From the NCBI RefSeq assembly GCF_009498455.1, contig NZ_CP045644.1, forward strand, positions 6,389,001-6,453,000: DNA of 64,000 nt, given 5' to 3'. Each line of letters starts with the position of its first letter. Position 1 is the first letter of the stretch. Positions 39,691 to 47,524 of the stretch are shown piece after piece. Position numbers and translations under genes: made by a program. This DNA comes from Variovorax paradoxus (GTDB lineage Bacteria; Pseudomonadota; Gammaproteobacteria; Burkholderiales; Burkholderiaceae_C). Under the pieces are notes generated by a model. It was not told the origin of the DNA, did no database searches, and saw only the letters and a program-made list of their open reading frames with translations.

Positions 39691-39752
39691 AACAAGCTTC
39701 GCGCGAAGGCGCTAGGATTCCGCTCGTTCACAGTCACGACGGAGTTCATTCC

Positions 39753-40874
39753 ATGTCCCAGCATGCCGCCCTGCCCGCCCGCTACGACCACGTGGGCAGC
39801 TTCCTGCGCCCCCAGTACCTGCTCGAAGCACGCGAGCAAAAAGCCAAGGGCCAGATCACGCCCGAGCAACTGCGCGAGGTCGAAGACAAGGCCATCACCG
39901 AGATCGTCCGCTTCCAGGAAGACATCGGCCTGAAGAGCATCACCGACGGCGAGTTCCGCCGCACCTACTTCCACATCGACTTTCTCGACCAGCTCGGCGG
40001 CGTGAAGACCGACATTCCGGTCACCATCCGCCGCCCCGACGGCACCGAGGAACTGGCGCCGCCCGCGATGCGCGTGCTCGACAAGGTGCGCCACGTGAAG
40101 GACATCCAGCTCGCCGACTTCCAGTACCTCAAGAGCCAGGTCTCGGCCGGCCGCACGCCGAAGGTGACGATCCCGTCGCCGACGATGCTGCACTTCCGCG
40201 GTGGCCGCGCCGGCATCAGCAAGGACGCGTACCCCGAGCTCGACCCGACCTTCTACGACGACGTGGCCAAGGCCTACGGCGACGAGCTGCGCTCGCTGGC
40301 CGCCGCCGGCTGCACCTACGTGCAGATGGACGACACCAACCTCGCCTACCTGTGCGACGAGCACATGCGCGAAGCCGCACGCAAGCGCGGCGACGACCCG
40401 AACGAACTGCCGCACCGCTATGCAGCATTCATCAACAAGGTGGTGGCGCAGAAGCCGCCGGGCATGCTGCTGGCCATGCACCTGTGCCGCGGCAACTTCA
40501 AGAGCACGCACGCCGCGGCGGGCAACTACGAGCCCGTGGCCGAGGCGCTGCTGAAGGAGATGGACCTCGACGCCTACTTCATGGAATACGACGACGCGCG
40601 CTCGGGCGACTTCAAGCCGCTGCGCTACCTGCCCAAGGGCAAGACCGTGGTGCTCGGCCTCGTGACCACCAAGTTCGGCGAGATGGAAGACAAGGACGAG
40701 CTCAAGCGCCGCATCGAGGACGCCGCCAAGTACGCGCCGCTCGAACAGCTCGCGCTGTCGCCGCAGTGCGGCTTCTCCAGCACGGTGCATGGCAACAACA
40801 TCGCCGTCGAAGCGCAGCGCAACAAGCTGCGCCTCGTGGTCGAAACCGCGCAGGAAGTCTGGGGCTCGACCTGA
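39753..40874 (+). CDS. Stand-alone MetE C-terminal-like (cobalamin-independent) methyltransferase
   Basis: 373 residues, equivalent to only the catalytic half of MetE. The zinc thiolate site is intact: H243-L-C245 (AMHLCRGNFKS) and C339 (LSPQCGF). The DDTNLAYLC stretch matches the substrate acid region. Such short relatives include B12-independent thiol methyltransferases and epoxyalkane:CoM transferases, so the acceptor is a thiol but not necessarily homocysteine. Divergent from the VanA-like gene and sharing its control region; GST follows after 27 bp. Start set by GGAG upstream. Confidence 0.88.
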   Translation: MSQHAALPARYDHVGSFLRPQYLLEAREQKAKGQITPEQLREVEDKAITEIVRFQEDIGLKSITDGEFRRTYFHIDFLDQLGGVKTDIPVTIRRPDGTEELAPPAMRVLDKVRHVKDIQLADFQYLKSQVSAGRTPKVTIPSPTMLHFRGGRAGISKDAYPELDPTFYDDVAKAYGDELRSLAAAGCTYVQMDDTNLAYLCDEHMREAARKRGDDPNELPHRYAAFINKVVAQKPPGMLLAMHLCRGNFKSTHAAAGNYEPVAEALLKEMDLDAYFMEYDDARSGDFKPLRYLPKGKTVVLGLVTTKFGEMEDKDELKRRIEDAAKYAPLEQLALSPQCGFSSTVHGNNIAVEAQRNKLRLVVETAQEVWGST

Positions 40875-40901
40875 CGCGCGCTTTCTGTTGAAGTCGGGGG
40901 C

Positions 40902-41570
40902 ATGACGACGACGCAGATTTACTCCGGCCCCCTCAGCATGTTCGGCGCGAAGGTGCAGATCGCCGCGTACGAAAAAGGCATCAACTTCGAACTCATCATG
41001 GTGCCGTTCACCACCGACGACGCCTACGAGCCCAAGCACCCCGAGGTGCTGCGCGTGAACCCGGTGAAGCAGCAGGTGCCGGTGCTGGTCGACAACGACG
41101 TGGCGCTGTTCGATTCGACGCAGATCTTCGAGTACCTCGAAGACCGTTATCCGCAGCCCGCGCTGTGGCCCGAGGGCATTGCCGACCGGGCCCGCGCGCG
41201 GCAGCTGGAGCAGACCTCGGACGAGGTGTTCTTTCCGAACGTCGTCAAGCTCTTCGGCCTGCAGGACGCGATGCAGAGCGCGCCCGCGGTCGCGGCCTGC
41301 GCCGCCTGCGCGCGCTTCTACGAAGAGATGGAAGGGCTGCTCGCCACGCGCGAGTACCTGGCCGGGCCGTACGGCTTCGCCGACATCGCCTTCTACATGG
41401 CCCACGTGTTCGCCGACCGCAAGGGCGCCGGCATGACCGATGCCACGCCGCGCCTCGTGGCCTGGCGCGACCGCGTGGGCGCGCGGCCCTCGGTACGCGC
41501 GGTGGTCGATCCGATGATGCGGTTCCTGGCGTCGCAAGGGCGCGGCGTGCCGGCCTTCCTTCAGCGCTGA
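40902..41570 (+). CDS. Glutathione S-transferase family protein
   Basis: 222 residues. N-terminal thioredoxin fold with QIYSGPLSMFGAKVQIAAYE (Ser as the likely catalytic residue), cis-Pro in KQQVPVLVDN and glutathione-binding FDSTQIFEYLEDRYP, then an all-helical domain. It follows the MetE-like gene by 27 bp. In this setting it could process a formaldehyde or electrophilic product of demethylation, or be a glutathione lyase; not determinable. Confidence 0.92.
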   Translation: MTTTQIYSGPLSMFGAKVQIAAYEKGINFELIMVPFTTDDAYEPKHPEVLRVNPVKQQVPVLVDNDVALFDSTQIFEYLEDRYPQPALWPEGIADRARARQLEQTSDEVFFPNVVKLFGLQDAMQSAPAVAACAACARFYEEMEGLLATREYLAGPYGFADIAFYMAHVFADRKGAGMTDATPRLVAWRDRVGARPSVRAVVDPMMRFLASQGRGVPAFLQR

Positions 41571-41596
41571 GCGGGCACCGAGGCATCACCCGCCCC

Positions 41597-42976
41597 ATGC
41601 CGGACACCGCCTTCGACTGGCTGCCCTCGCCTTCGCAGCATTTTCTTGCCGTCACTTTCGCGTTGCTGGTCTATGTGCTGACCACGCGCACGCGCCGCGA
41701 GCAGCGCGCCCCCACCACCGCCATCGCATGGGTCATGGGGCTGGTGCTGATGCCGTATGTGATCCTGCCGATGTACCTGCTGTTCGGCCAGCGCAAGCTG
41801 CGCCCGGCGGGTGCGCCGCGGCCGCCGCGTTCGCTGCCGCCGGGTCACTGGGCGGCCGACCTCATCGAGAGCTTCGGCCTGGCGCCGCCCGGTCGCTGCG
41901 CGATCCGCATGCACGCCGACGGCGAGGCCGCGCGCGAAGCGCTGTTCGAGGTGATCGACGGCGCGCGCGAGCGCATCGACGTGTGCACCTTCATCATTGG
42001 CGACGACGCGCTGGGCCACGCCGTGCTGGCGCGGCTCGCGCAGCGCGCACGCGACGGCCTCAAGGTGCGCGTGCTGCTAGACGGCTTCGGCGCGCTCTCG
42101 CTGCCGCGCCATCACTTCGACCGGCTGCGCGCGGCCGGCGGCGAGGTGGCGGTGTTCCGTCCCTTCTTCAGCCTGCGCCGCATCGGGCCGCGCAACCTGC
42201 GCAACCACCGCAAGCTCACCATCGCCGACGACCGCTGGCTGTGGTCGGGCGGGCGCAACCTCGCGGGCGAATACTTCACCGGCAACGACACGCACCCCGA
42301 GGCCTGGCACGACCTGTCGTTCGACCTGCGCGGCAGCGTGGCCGCCGCCGCCGCGCGCCAGTTCGACCACGACTGGAGCTCGGTGCGCGGGCGCAAGGCA
42401 CGCGCCATCACTGCCGACGACGTGCCCGCGGGCCCGGGCTGCGCGATGGCCCAGTTCCTGCCGAGCGGCCCCGACCAGACCGAAGACACGGCGCACGCGC
42501 TGCTCATCGACGCCTGCTTTCGCGCCGAGCACCGCCTGCTCGCGATCACGCCCTACTTCGTGCCCGGCGACGGCCTGCGCGACGCGCTGCGCCTCGCCGC
42601 CCGGCGCGGCGTGCAGGTGACCATTGCGATGCCCGCGCAATCGAACCACCGCCTCGCCGACTTCGTGCGCGCACGCGCCATGCGCGACCTCGCGCGCGCG
42701 GGCGTGAGCTTTCGCATGCTGCCCTTCATGGCGCACGCCAAGGCCGTGGTGGTCGACGACGAACTGGCGATGTGCGGCTCGATCAACCTCGACCTGCGCA
42801 GCCTGCTGCTGAACCACGAAGCGGCCGTGGTGTTCTACGGGCGCGGCGACATCGAATGGCTCGCCGAGTGGATCGAGACCACCGCCTCGGCCGGCGAGCC
42901 CTACCGCGCGCGGCGCCCCGGGCTGCTGCGCGACGTGGCCGAAGGGCTGCTGCTGACGGTCGCGTTCCAGCTGTAG
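41597..42976 (+). CDS. Phospholipase-D-family cardiolipin synthase-like enzyme
   Basis: 459 residues. Two N-terminal membrane helices, then two HKD motifs: NHRKLTIADD (His204) and AHAKAVVVDD (His380) followed by GSINLD. It is the architecture of bacterial cardiolipin synthases, which join two phosphatidylglycerols. It follows the GST gene by 26 bp, so is likely on the same transcript. The short cytoplasmic lead and PLDc_N domain (LMPYVILPMYLLFGQRKLR) support membrane anchoring. Confidence 0.9.
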   Translation: MPDTAFDWLPSPSQHFLAVTFALLVYVLTTRTRREQRAPTTAIAWVMGLVLMPYVILPMYLLFGQRKLRPAGAPRPPRSLPPGHWAADLIESFGLAPPGRCAIRMHADGEAAREALFEVIDGARERIDVCTFIIGDDALGHAVLARLAQRARDGLKVRVLLDGFGALSLPRHHFDRLRAAGGEVAVFRPFFSLRRIGPRNLRNHRKLTIADDRWLWSGGRNLAGEYFTGNDTHPEAWHDLSFDLRGSVAAAAARQFDHDWSSVRGRKARAITADDVPAGPGCAMAQFLPSGPDQTEDTAHALLIDACFRAEHRLLAITPYFVPGDGLRDALRLAARRGVQVTIAMPAQSNHRLADFVRARAMRDLARAGVSFRMLPFMAHAKAVVVDDELAMCGSINLDLRSLLLNHEAAVVFYGRGDIEWLAEWIETTASAGEPYRARRPGLLRDVAEGLLLTVAFQL

Positions 42977-43011
42977 GTACCGAGAGACGGCGGCGCATCG
43001 CGCGCGTGGGC

Positions 43012-44070
43012 TCAGCGCCGGTTCGTGAAGCTGGCGTTGCCCAGCCCAGTGCCGATGGTCAGCACGCCCCAGTGCCGCACGTCGCGCATGAAAGGCAACT
43101 CGCTCAGGCCCTGCACCACCGCGTCGTTGTGCATGCGCACCAGCGTCGGGCCCGAGCCGATGATCGGCATGCGCTGCCACAGCGCGGCCGGCAGATGGAA
43201 AGACGGGCTCTCCCAGTCCCCCGGCAGGTTCTGTGCGCCCCGCGCGATCGAGCCGCTGGGCCGGATCAGGCCCGGGCACGCGATGCCCACGAAGGGCGCG
43301 AGCCGGATGTCGTGGCGGTCGGCATGGACGACCATCTCCTGGAGCATCTCGGCGATGCGATCCACCATGTGGCTGCGGTTCGGGCCGTCGTCGGCGTGGC
43401 GCCACTTCTCGCGCCGGACCACCTTGGCGCGCGAGAAATCGGGCGCCTTGCGATGGCGCGTCTTCACGATGCCGCAGCGCACGTTGGTGCCGCCGATGTC
43501 CACCGCAAGAATCGCGTCGTGCCCTCTTAACAGCGCGCGCGGCGTCAGGTGCACCCAGCCGATCAGCCCGCCGTCGTCGACGTTGTGCGACAGCCGGCCC
43601 AACTGCACATGCACGCCCAGGTCTTCGAGCATCGCGCCCGCTTCCAGGATCGCGCGCTCGCCCACGTCGCTCTCGGGAAAGCCGCCGCCGACCACGATGC
43701 GCTCCACCTTGCGCCATGAAGGCTGGCGCATGAAGCGCTGAATCACGAAGGCCAGTTCTTCCGCGAATTCCTCGATGGCACCGTGCATCACATCGGCGGC
43801 GGCCGTGGCCTTTTTTTCCTGCAGCGCGCGGTCGAGGTCCTTCTTGCTCAGGTCGCGCGAATGGGTCTTGCCCAGCGGGTCGCGGCCCGCCTTGCGGCGG
43901 CGCTTGCGCCAGCGCTCGAGCAGCTCGCGAAACGCCGTCTGGCTGGCCTGGTCGCCGACAAAGCCGTCCTTGTCGCGCAGCTGCAGGCTGTAGCCGTCCA
44001 CACGCAGTCCGGGCAACTCGCGCAGGCCGTGGATGTCGGGACCGGGGAGCGCGTGCTTGGTTTTTTTCAT
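43012..44070 (-). CDS. ROK-like sugar-kinase homologue with circularly permuted motif order
   Basis: 352 residues. ROK/actin-like ATPase motifs are all present but in permuted order. The C-terminal-lobe sequence comes first: helices 90-115, adenosine-type GGG in VERIVVGGGF (128-130), then DDGGLIGWVHL. The normal N-terminal half follows: phosphate-1 LAVDIGGTN (191-196), ACPGLIRPSGS, NLPGDW, catalytic MHNDAVVQGLSE (D316) and phosphate-2 LTIGTGLGN (339-345), ending at residue 352. The usual ROK zinc motif is absent. Ordinary ROK proteins begin with DIGGT. Sugar substrate unknown. Confidence 0.82.
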   Translation of the reverse strand: MKKTKHALPGPDIHGLRELPGLRVDGYSLQLRDKDGFVGDQASQTAFRELLERWRKRRRKAGRDPLGKTHSRDLSKKDLDRALQEKKATAAADVMHGAIEEFAEELAFVIQRFMRQPSWRKVERIVVGGGFPESDVGERAILEAGAMLEDLGVHVQLGRLSHNVDDGGLIGWVHLTPRALLRGHDAILAVDIGGTNVRCGIVKTRHRKAPDFSRAKVVRREKWRHADDGPNRSHMVDRIAEMLQEMVVHADRHDIRLAPFVGIACPGLIRPSGSIARGAQNLPGDWESPSFHLPAALWQRMPIIGSGPTLVRMHNDAVVQGLSELPFMRDVRHWGVLTIGTGLGNASFTNRR

Positions 44071-44180
44071 GACGGCCACTATGGGCTGTTGCACGCCCGT
44101 GGCGCATCGGCCCCGCGCACCACGGCGTGTAGGAGACGGACGGGTACGGCTGGCGCGGCGATGCCGATACACTGACCCGG

Positions 44181-45719
44181 ATGCACCTGCTTCGCAGCTT
44201 CTGGCGCGCCGCCCTGTGGCTTTCCGCGATGCTCTGGCTGGCCGCTGCGCCCTCGGCGCAGGCCGCCGACGAGACCTTGCGCGTCGGCTCCAAGCGCTTC
44301 ACCGAGTCGTACATCCTGGCCGAAGTGCTGGCGCAGACCGCCGCGCCGCACACCGCGTCGCCGCCCGTCATACGCCAGGGCCTGGGCAACACGGCCATCG
44401 TGTACGAGGCGCTGCGCTCGGGCGCCATCGACCTCTACGCCGAATACACCGGCACCATCGCACTCGAAATTCTCAAGGGCTCGCCCGCCGACACGCGAGA
44501 GGCGATGAACGCCGCGCTCGCACCGCTCGGCCTCGGCGTGGCGATTCCACTGGGCTTCAACGACGGCTACGCGCTGGCCGTGCGCGCCGCCGATGCCGAC
44601 AAGCTCGGGCTGCGCACGCTGAGCGACCTGGCGAAGCACCCCGAGTTGCGCATCGGGCTGTCGAACGAATTCATCGGCCGCGCCGACGGATGGAAAGGGC
44701 TGGCCGCGCGCTACAACTTCACGCAGACACCGACCGGGCTCGACCACGGCCTGGCCTACGACGCGATGACCGCCAGGCAGATCGACGCCATCGACATCTA
44801 CACCACCGACGCCAAGATCGACCACCTGGGCCTGCGCGTGCTGGAAGACGACAAGAAGTACTTCCCGCGCTACGACGCCGTGGTGCTCTACCGCCTCGAC
44901 CTGCCCGCGCGGCTGCCGAAAGCCTGGGCTGCGTTGCAGGCGCTCGAAGGCACCATCGACGAGCACGCCATGATCGCGATGAACGCGCGCGCCGAGCTGC
45001 AGGGCGTGCGCTTCGACACCATCGCGCGCGACTTCCTCACCGGCGCCACCAAGGACGGCAAGACGCCCCCCAGCGCCGCGCGTGGCTTCACAGCCAAGCT
45101 CTTCGGGCCCGACCTCTGGCCGCTCGCGCGCCAGCATCTGCTGCTGGTGGCAGTGTCGGTCGGCGTCGCCATCCTCATCGGCGTGCCGCTCGCGATCCTC
45201 GTGTTTCCGCACCTGCGGCTGCGCGCCGTGGTGCTGGGCTTCGCGAGCGTGATGCAGACCGTGCCGTCGCTGGCGCTGCTCGCGGTGCTGATCTCGCTGC
45301 TCGGCGCCATCGGCGCCCTGCCCGCGCTCATCGCACTCACGCTGTACTCGCTGTTGCCGATCATGCGCAACACCGTGACCGGGCTGACCGAAGTGCCCCA
45401 CGGCCTGCGACTGGCCGGCACCGCGCTGGGCATGACACCGCCACAGAGCCTTCAGCTGGTGCTGCTGCCTCTTGCATTGCCCACGTTGCTGGCGGGCGTG
45501 CGGACTGCCACTGCGATCGCCATCGGCACGGCGACCATCGCGGCCTTCATCGGCGCGGGCGGTTTCGGCGAGCGCATCGTGACGGGGCTGGCGCTCAATG
45601 ATCGCGAGCTGTTGATGGCGGGTGCACTGCCGGCTGCGGCGATGGCGTTGATCAGCGAAGGCATCTTCGAATTGATCGAGTTCCTGATGCGCCGCAGTCG
45701 CAGGGCGCCATTGGCCTGA
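44181..45719 (+). CDS. Fused substrate-binding protein/permease of an osmolyte-type (OpuB/OsmF-like) ABC importer
   Basis: 512 residues. Signal peptide to about residue 29. A glycine-betaine-type binding domain covers about 30-290 (LRVGSKRFTESYILAEVLAQ, AIDLYAEYTG, GFNDGYAL). A permease domain of six helices covers about 310-500, with the coupling motif FGSVM-like LGFASVMQTVPSLALLAVL and AGTALGMTPPQSLQLVLLPL. Such fusions import betaine, choline or related compounds. No ATPase gene is adjacent: the ROK-like gene is divergent and a repeat lies downstream. Confidence 0.92.
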   Translation: MHLLRSFWRAALWLSAMLWLAAAPSAQAADETLRVGSKRFTESYILAEVLAQTAAPHTASPPVIRQGLGNTAIVYEALRSGAIDLYAEYTGTIALEILKGSPADTREAMNAALAPLGLGVAIPLGFNDGYALAVRAADADKLGLRTLSDLAKHPELRIGLSNEFIGRADGWKGLAARYNFTQTPTGLDHGLAYDAMTARQIDAIDIYTTDAKIDHLGLRVLEDDKKYFPRYDAVVLYRLDLPARLPKAWAALQALEGTIDEHAMIAMNARAELQGVRFDTIARDFLTGATKDGKTPPSAARGFTAKLFGPDLWPLARQHLLLVAVSVGVAILIGVPLAILVFPHLRLRAVVLGFASVMQTVPSLALLAVLISLLGAIGALPALIALTLYSLLPIMRNTVTGLTEVPHGLRLAGTALGMTPPQSLQLVLLPLALPTLLAGVRTATAIAIGTATIAAFIGAGGFGERIVTGLALNDRELLMAGALPAAAMALISEGIFELIEFLMRRSRRAPLA

Positions 45720-45722
45720 GCT

Positions 45723-45978
45723 GTTCAGGGCGACGCTCCCGCCGACGGGGAGCCTTGCTCCGCGAATGTCCCCCGGCCTGCGGCCTCCTCCTTGATTTCG
45801 CTGCGCAAGGCACCCCATCGACGTGAGCGTGTTCAGAGCCGTTGCTGATCAGCCAGCACAAACACGGCGCCCAGCGGGCGCAGGACACTGGGTGCTTCCC
45901 GCAGCGAAATCAAGGAGGAGCGAAGCGGTGGACATTCGCGGAGGGAAGTACCCGGTGGCCTGTGCCCGCGCCCTGAAC
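45723..45978. repeat. MITE-like palindromic element, copy B (inverted relative to copy A)
   Basis: 256 bp with the same GTTCAGGGCG/CGCCCTGAAC ends and internal mirrored blocks (GATTTCGCTGCG and CGCAGCGAAATC) as copy A at 35064-35320, in the opposite orientation. The central 60 bp or so differ. It fills the gap between the fused ABC gene and the aldehyde dehydrogenase terminator (45720-46034) and holds no gene. Confidence 0.85.
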
Positions 45979-45989
45979 ACGGCAGACGT

Positions 45990-46012
45990 AAAAAAGCCCC
46001 CAATCGGGGGCT
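45990..46012 (-). terminator. Rho-independent terminator of the aldarate (minus) operon
   Basis: On the minus strand AGCCCCC (46006-46012) pairs with GGGGGCT (45995-46001) across a 4-base loop, followed by a T-run (45990-45995). It lies 23 bp after the aldehyde dehydrogenase stop. Confidence 0.93.
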
Positions 46013-46034
46013 TCCAACGAGACAAGAAGAAGCG

Positions 46035-47471
46035 TCAGGCCAACGTGTAAGCCGTCTTCACCGTAGTGAAGAACTCCTGCGCGTACTTGCCCTGCTCACG
46101 CGGCCCGTAGCTCGAACCCTTGCGGCCACCGAACGGCACGTGATAGTCCACCCCCGCCGTCGGCAGGTTCACCATCACCATGCCCGCCTGGCTGTGGCGC
46201 TTGAAGTGCGTCGCGTACTTCAGCGAAGTCGTGGCGATGCCGGCCGACAGACCGAACTCGGTGTCGTTGGCCGTGGCGAGCGCTTCTTCGTAGTTCTTCA
46301 CGCGGATCACGCTCGCCACCGGGCCGAACACTTCCTCGCGGTTGATGCGCATGTGGGCGGCCGATTCGCTGAACAGCGCAGGCGACATGTAGTAGCCGTC
46401 GGTCTCCAGCTTCAGCAGCTCGCCGCCGGCCGCCAGCGTGGCGCCTTCGCCCTTGCCGATGGCGATGTATTCCATGTCCTGGTCGAGCTGCGACTTCGAC
46501 GAAACCGGACCCACGTCGGTGCCTTGCGCGAGCGCGTCGCCGACCTTGATCTTCGCCATGCGCGTCTTCATCGCTTCGATGAACTTCGGGTAGATGCCTT
46601 CGGTCACGATGAGGCGGCTCGACGCCGTGCAGCGCTGGCCGGTCGAGTAGAACGCGCTCTGCACGCTGAGCTCCACGGCCTGCGCGAGGTCGGCGTCGTC
46701 GAGCACCACCTGCGGGTTCTTGCCGCCCATTTCGAGCTGCACCTTCTTGTGCTTGGTGACGCATTGCACCGCGATGTTGCGGCCCACGCCCACCGAGCCC
46801 GTGAAGCTGATCGCATGGATGCCGGGGTGGTTGACCAGCGCATCGCCGATCACGCTGCCGCGGCCCATCACGAGGTTGAACACGCCGGCCGGAATGCCCG
46901 AGCGGCTGATGATCTCGGCCAGTGCCCAGGCGCAGCCCGGCACGAGGTCGGCGGGCTTGAGCACCACGCAGTTGCCGAAGGCCAGTGCGGGCGCGATCTT
47001 CCAGGCGGGAATGGCGATCGGGAAGTTCCACGGCGTGATGAGCCCGACCACGCCGACCGGCTCGCGCGTGATCTCGACGCCGATGTTCGGACGCACCGAC
47101 GGCAGCAGCTCGCCCGACAGGCGCAGGCACTCGCCCGCGAAGAACTTGAAGATCTGCCCCGCGCGCGTGGCCTCGCCGATGCCTTCGGCCTTGGTCTTGC
47201 CTTCTTCGCGTGCGAGCAGCGTGCCGAGCTCTTCCTTGCGCGCGAGGATCTCGGTGCCGATCTTGTCGAGCGCGTCGGAGCGCGCCTGGATGCTGCCCGT
47301 CGCCCATGCGGGGAAGGCGGCGGTGGCAGCGGCCACGGCCGCATCGACGTGGCCCTTGTCACCCTGCGTGTACTGGCCCAGCACGTCGGCCAGGTTGCTG
47401 GGGTTGATGTTGGGGCTGTAGCTCTGGCCGGCCAGCCATTCGCCATTGATGAGGTTGTTGAATTCAGTCAT
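46035..47471 (-). CDS. Aldehyde dehydrogenase, probable 2,5-dioxovalerate (alpha-ketoglutarate semialdehyde) dehydrogenase
   Basis: 478 residues. Catalytic residues N149, K172, E247 (LEMGGK) and C281 (GQRCTASS), with FTGSVGVG as the cofactor loop. As last gene of the operon with gudD and kdgD it most likely oxidises 2,5-dioxovalerate to 2-oxoglutarate, the final step of the oxidative uronate/aldarate route. Aldehyde dehydrogenase family is certain; the substrate rests on context. Confidence 0.92.
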   Translation of the reverse strand: MTEFNNLINGEWLAGQSYSPNINPSNLADVLGQYTQGDKGHVDAAVAAATAAFPAWATGSIQARSDALDKIGTEILARKEELGTLLAREEGKTKAEGIGEATRAGQIFKFFAGECLRLSGELLPSVRPNIGVEITREPVGVVGLITPWNFPIAIPAWKIAPALAFGNCVVLKPADLVPGCAWALAEIISRSGIPAGVFNLVMGRGSVIGDALVNHPGIHAISFTGSVGVGRNIAVQCVTKHKKVQLEMGGKNPQVVLDDADLAQAVELSVQSAFYSTGQRCTASSRLIVTEGIYPKFIEAMKTRMAKIKVGDALAQGTDVGPVSSKSQLDQDMEYIAIGKGEGATLAAGGELLKLETDGYYMSPALFSESAAHMRINREEVFGPVASVIRVKNYEEALATANDTEFGLSAGIATTSLKYATHFKRHSQAGMVMVNLPTAGVDYHVPFGGRKGSSYGPREQGKYAQEFFTTVKTAYTLA

Positions 47472-47524
47472 CGTCGATGTCCTTGTGTGCGTGTTGCGGT
47501 GAGGAGATTGGAAAAGTCTAAAGG

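Noticed and set aside
39600..39700. TATACA within the GTATAC palindromes as -10 boxes
   Set aside because: The one near the oxygenase gene lies about 12 bp from the start codon, and neither has a reasonable -35 at 16-18 bp; operator reading is better supported.
43012..44070. Two different genes or a frameshift explaining the ROK-like motif order
   Set aside because: A single uninterrupted frame of 352 codons contains all motifs, starting and ending cleanly, so permutation is the simpler reading.
35064..45978. Composite transposon formed by the two inverted repeat elements
   Set aside because: No transposase gene or target-site duplication is visible, and the enclosed genes form several ordinary units; a MITE-like pair is the most that can be said.
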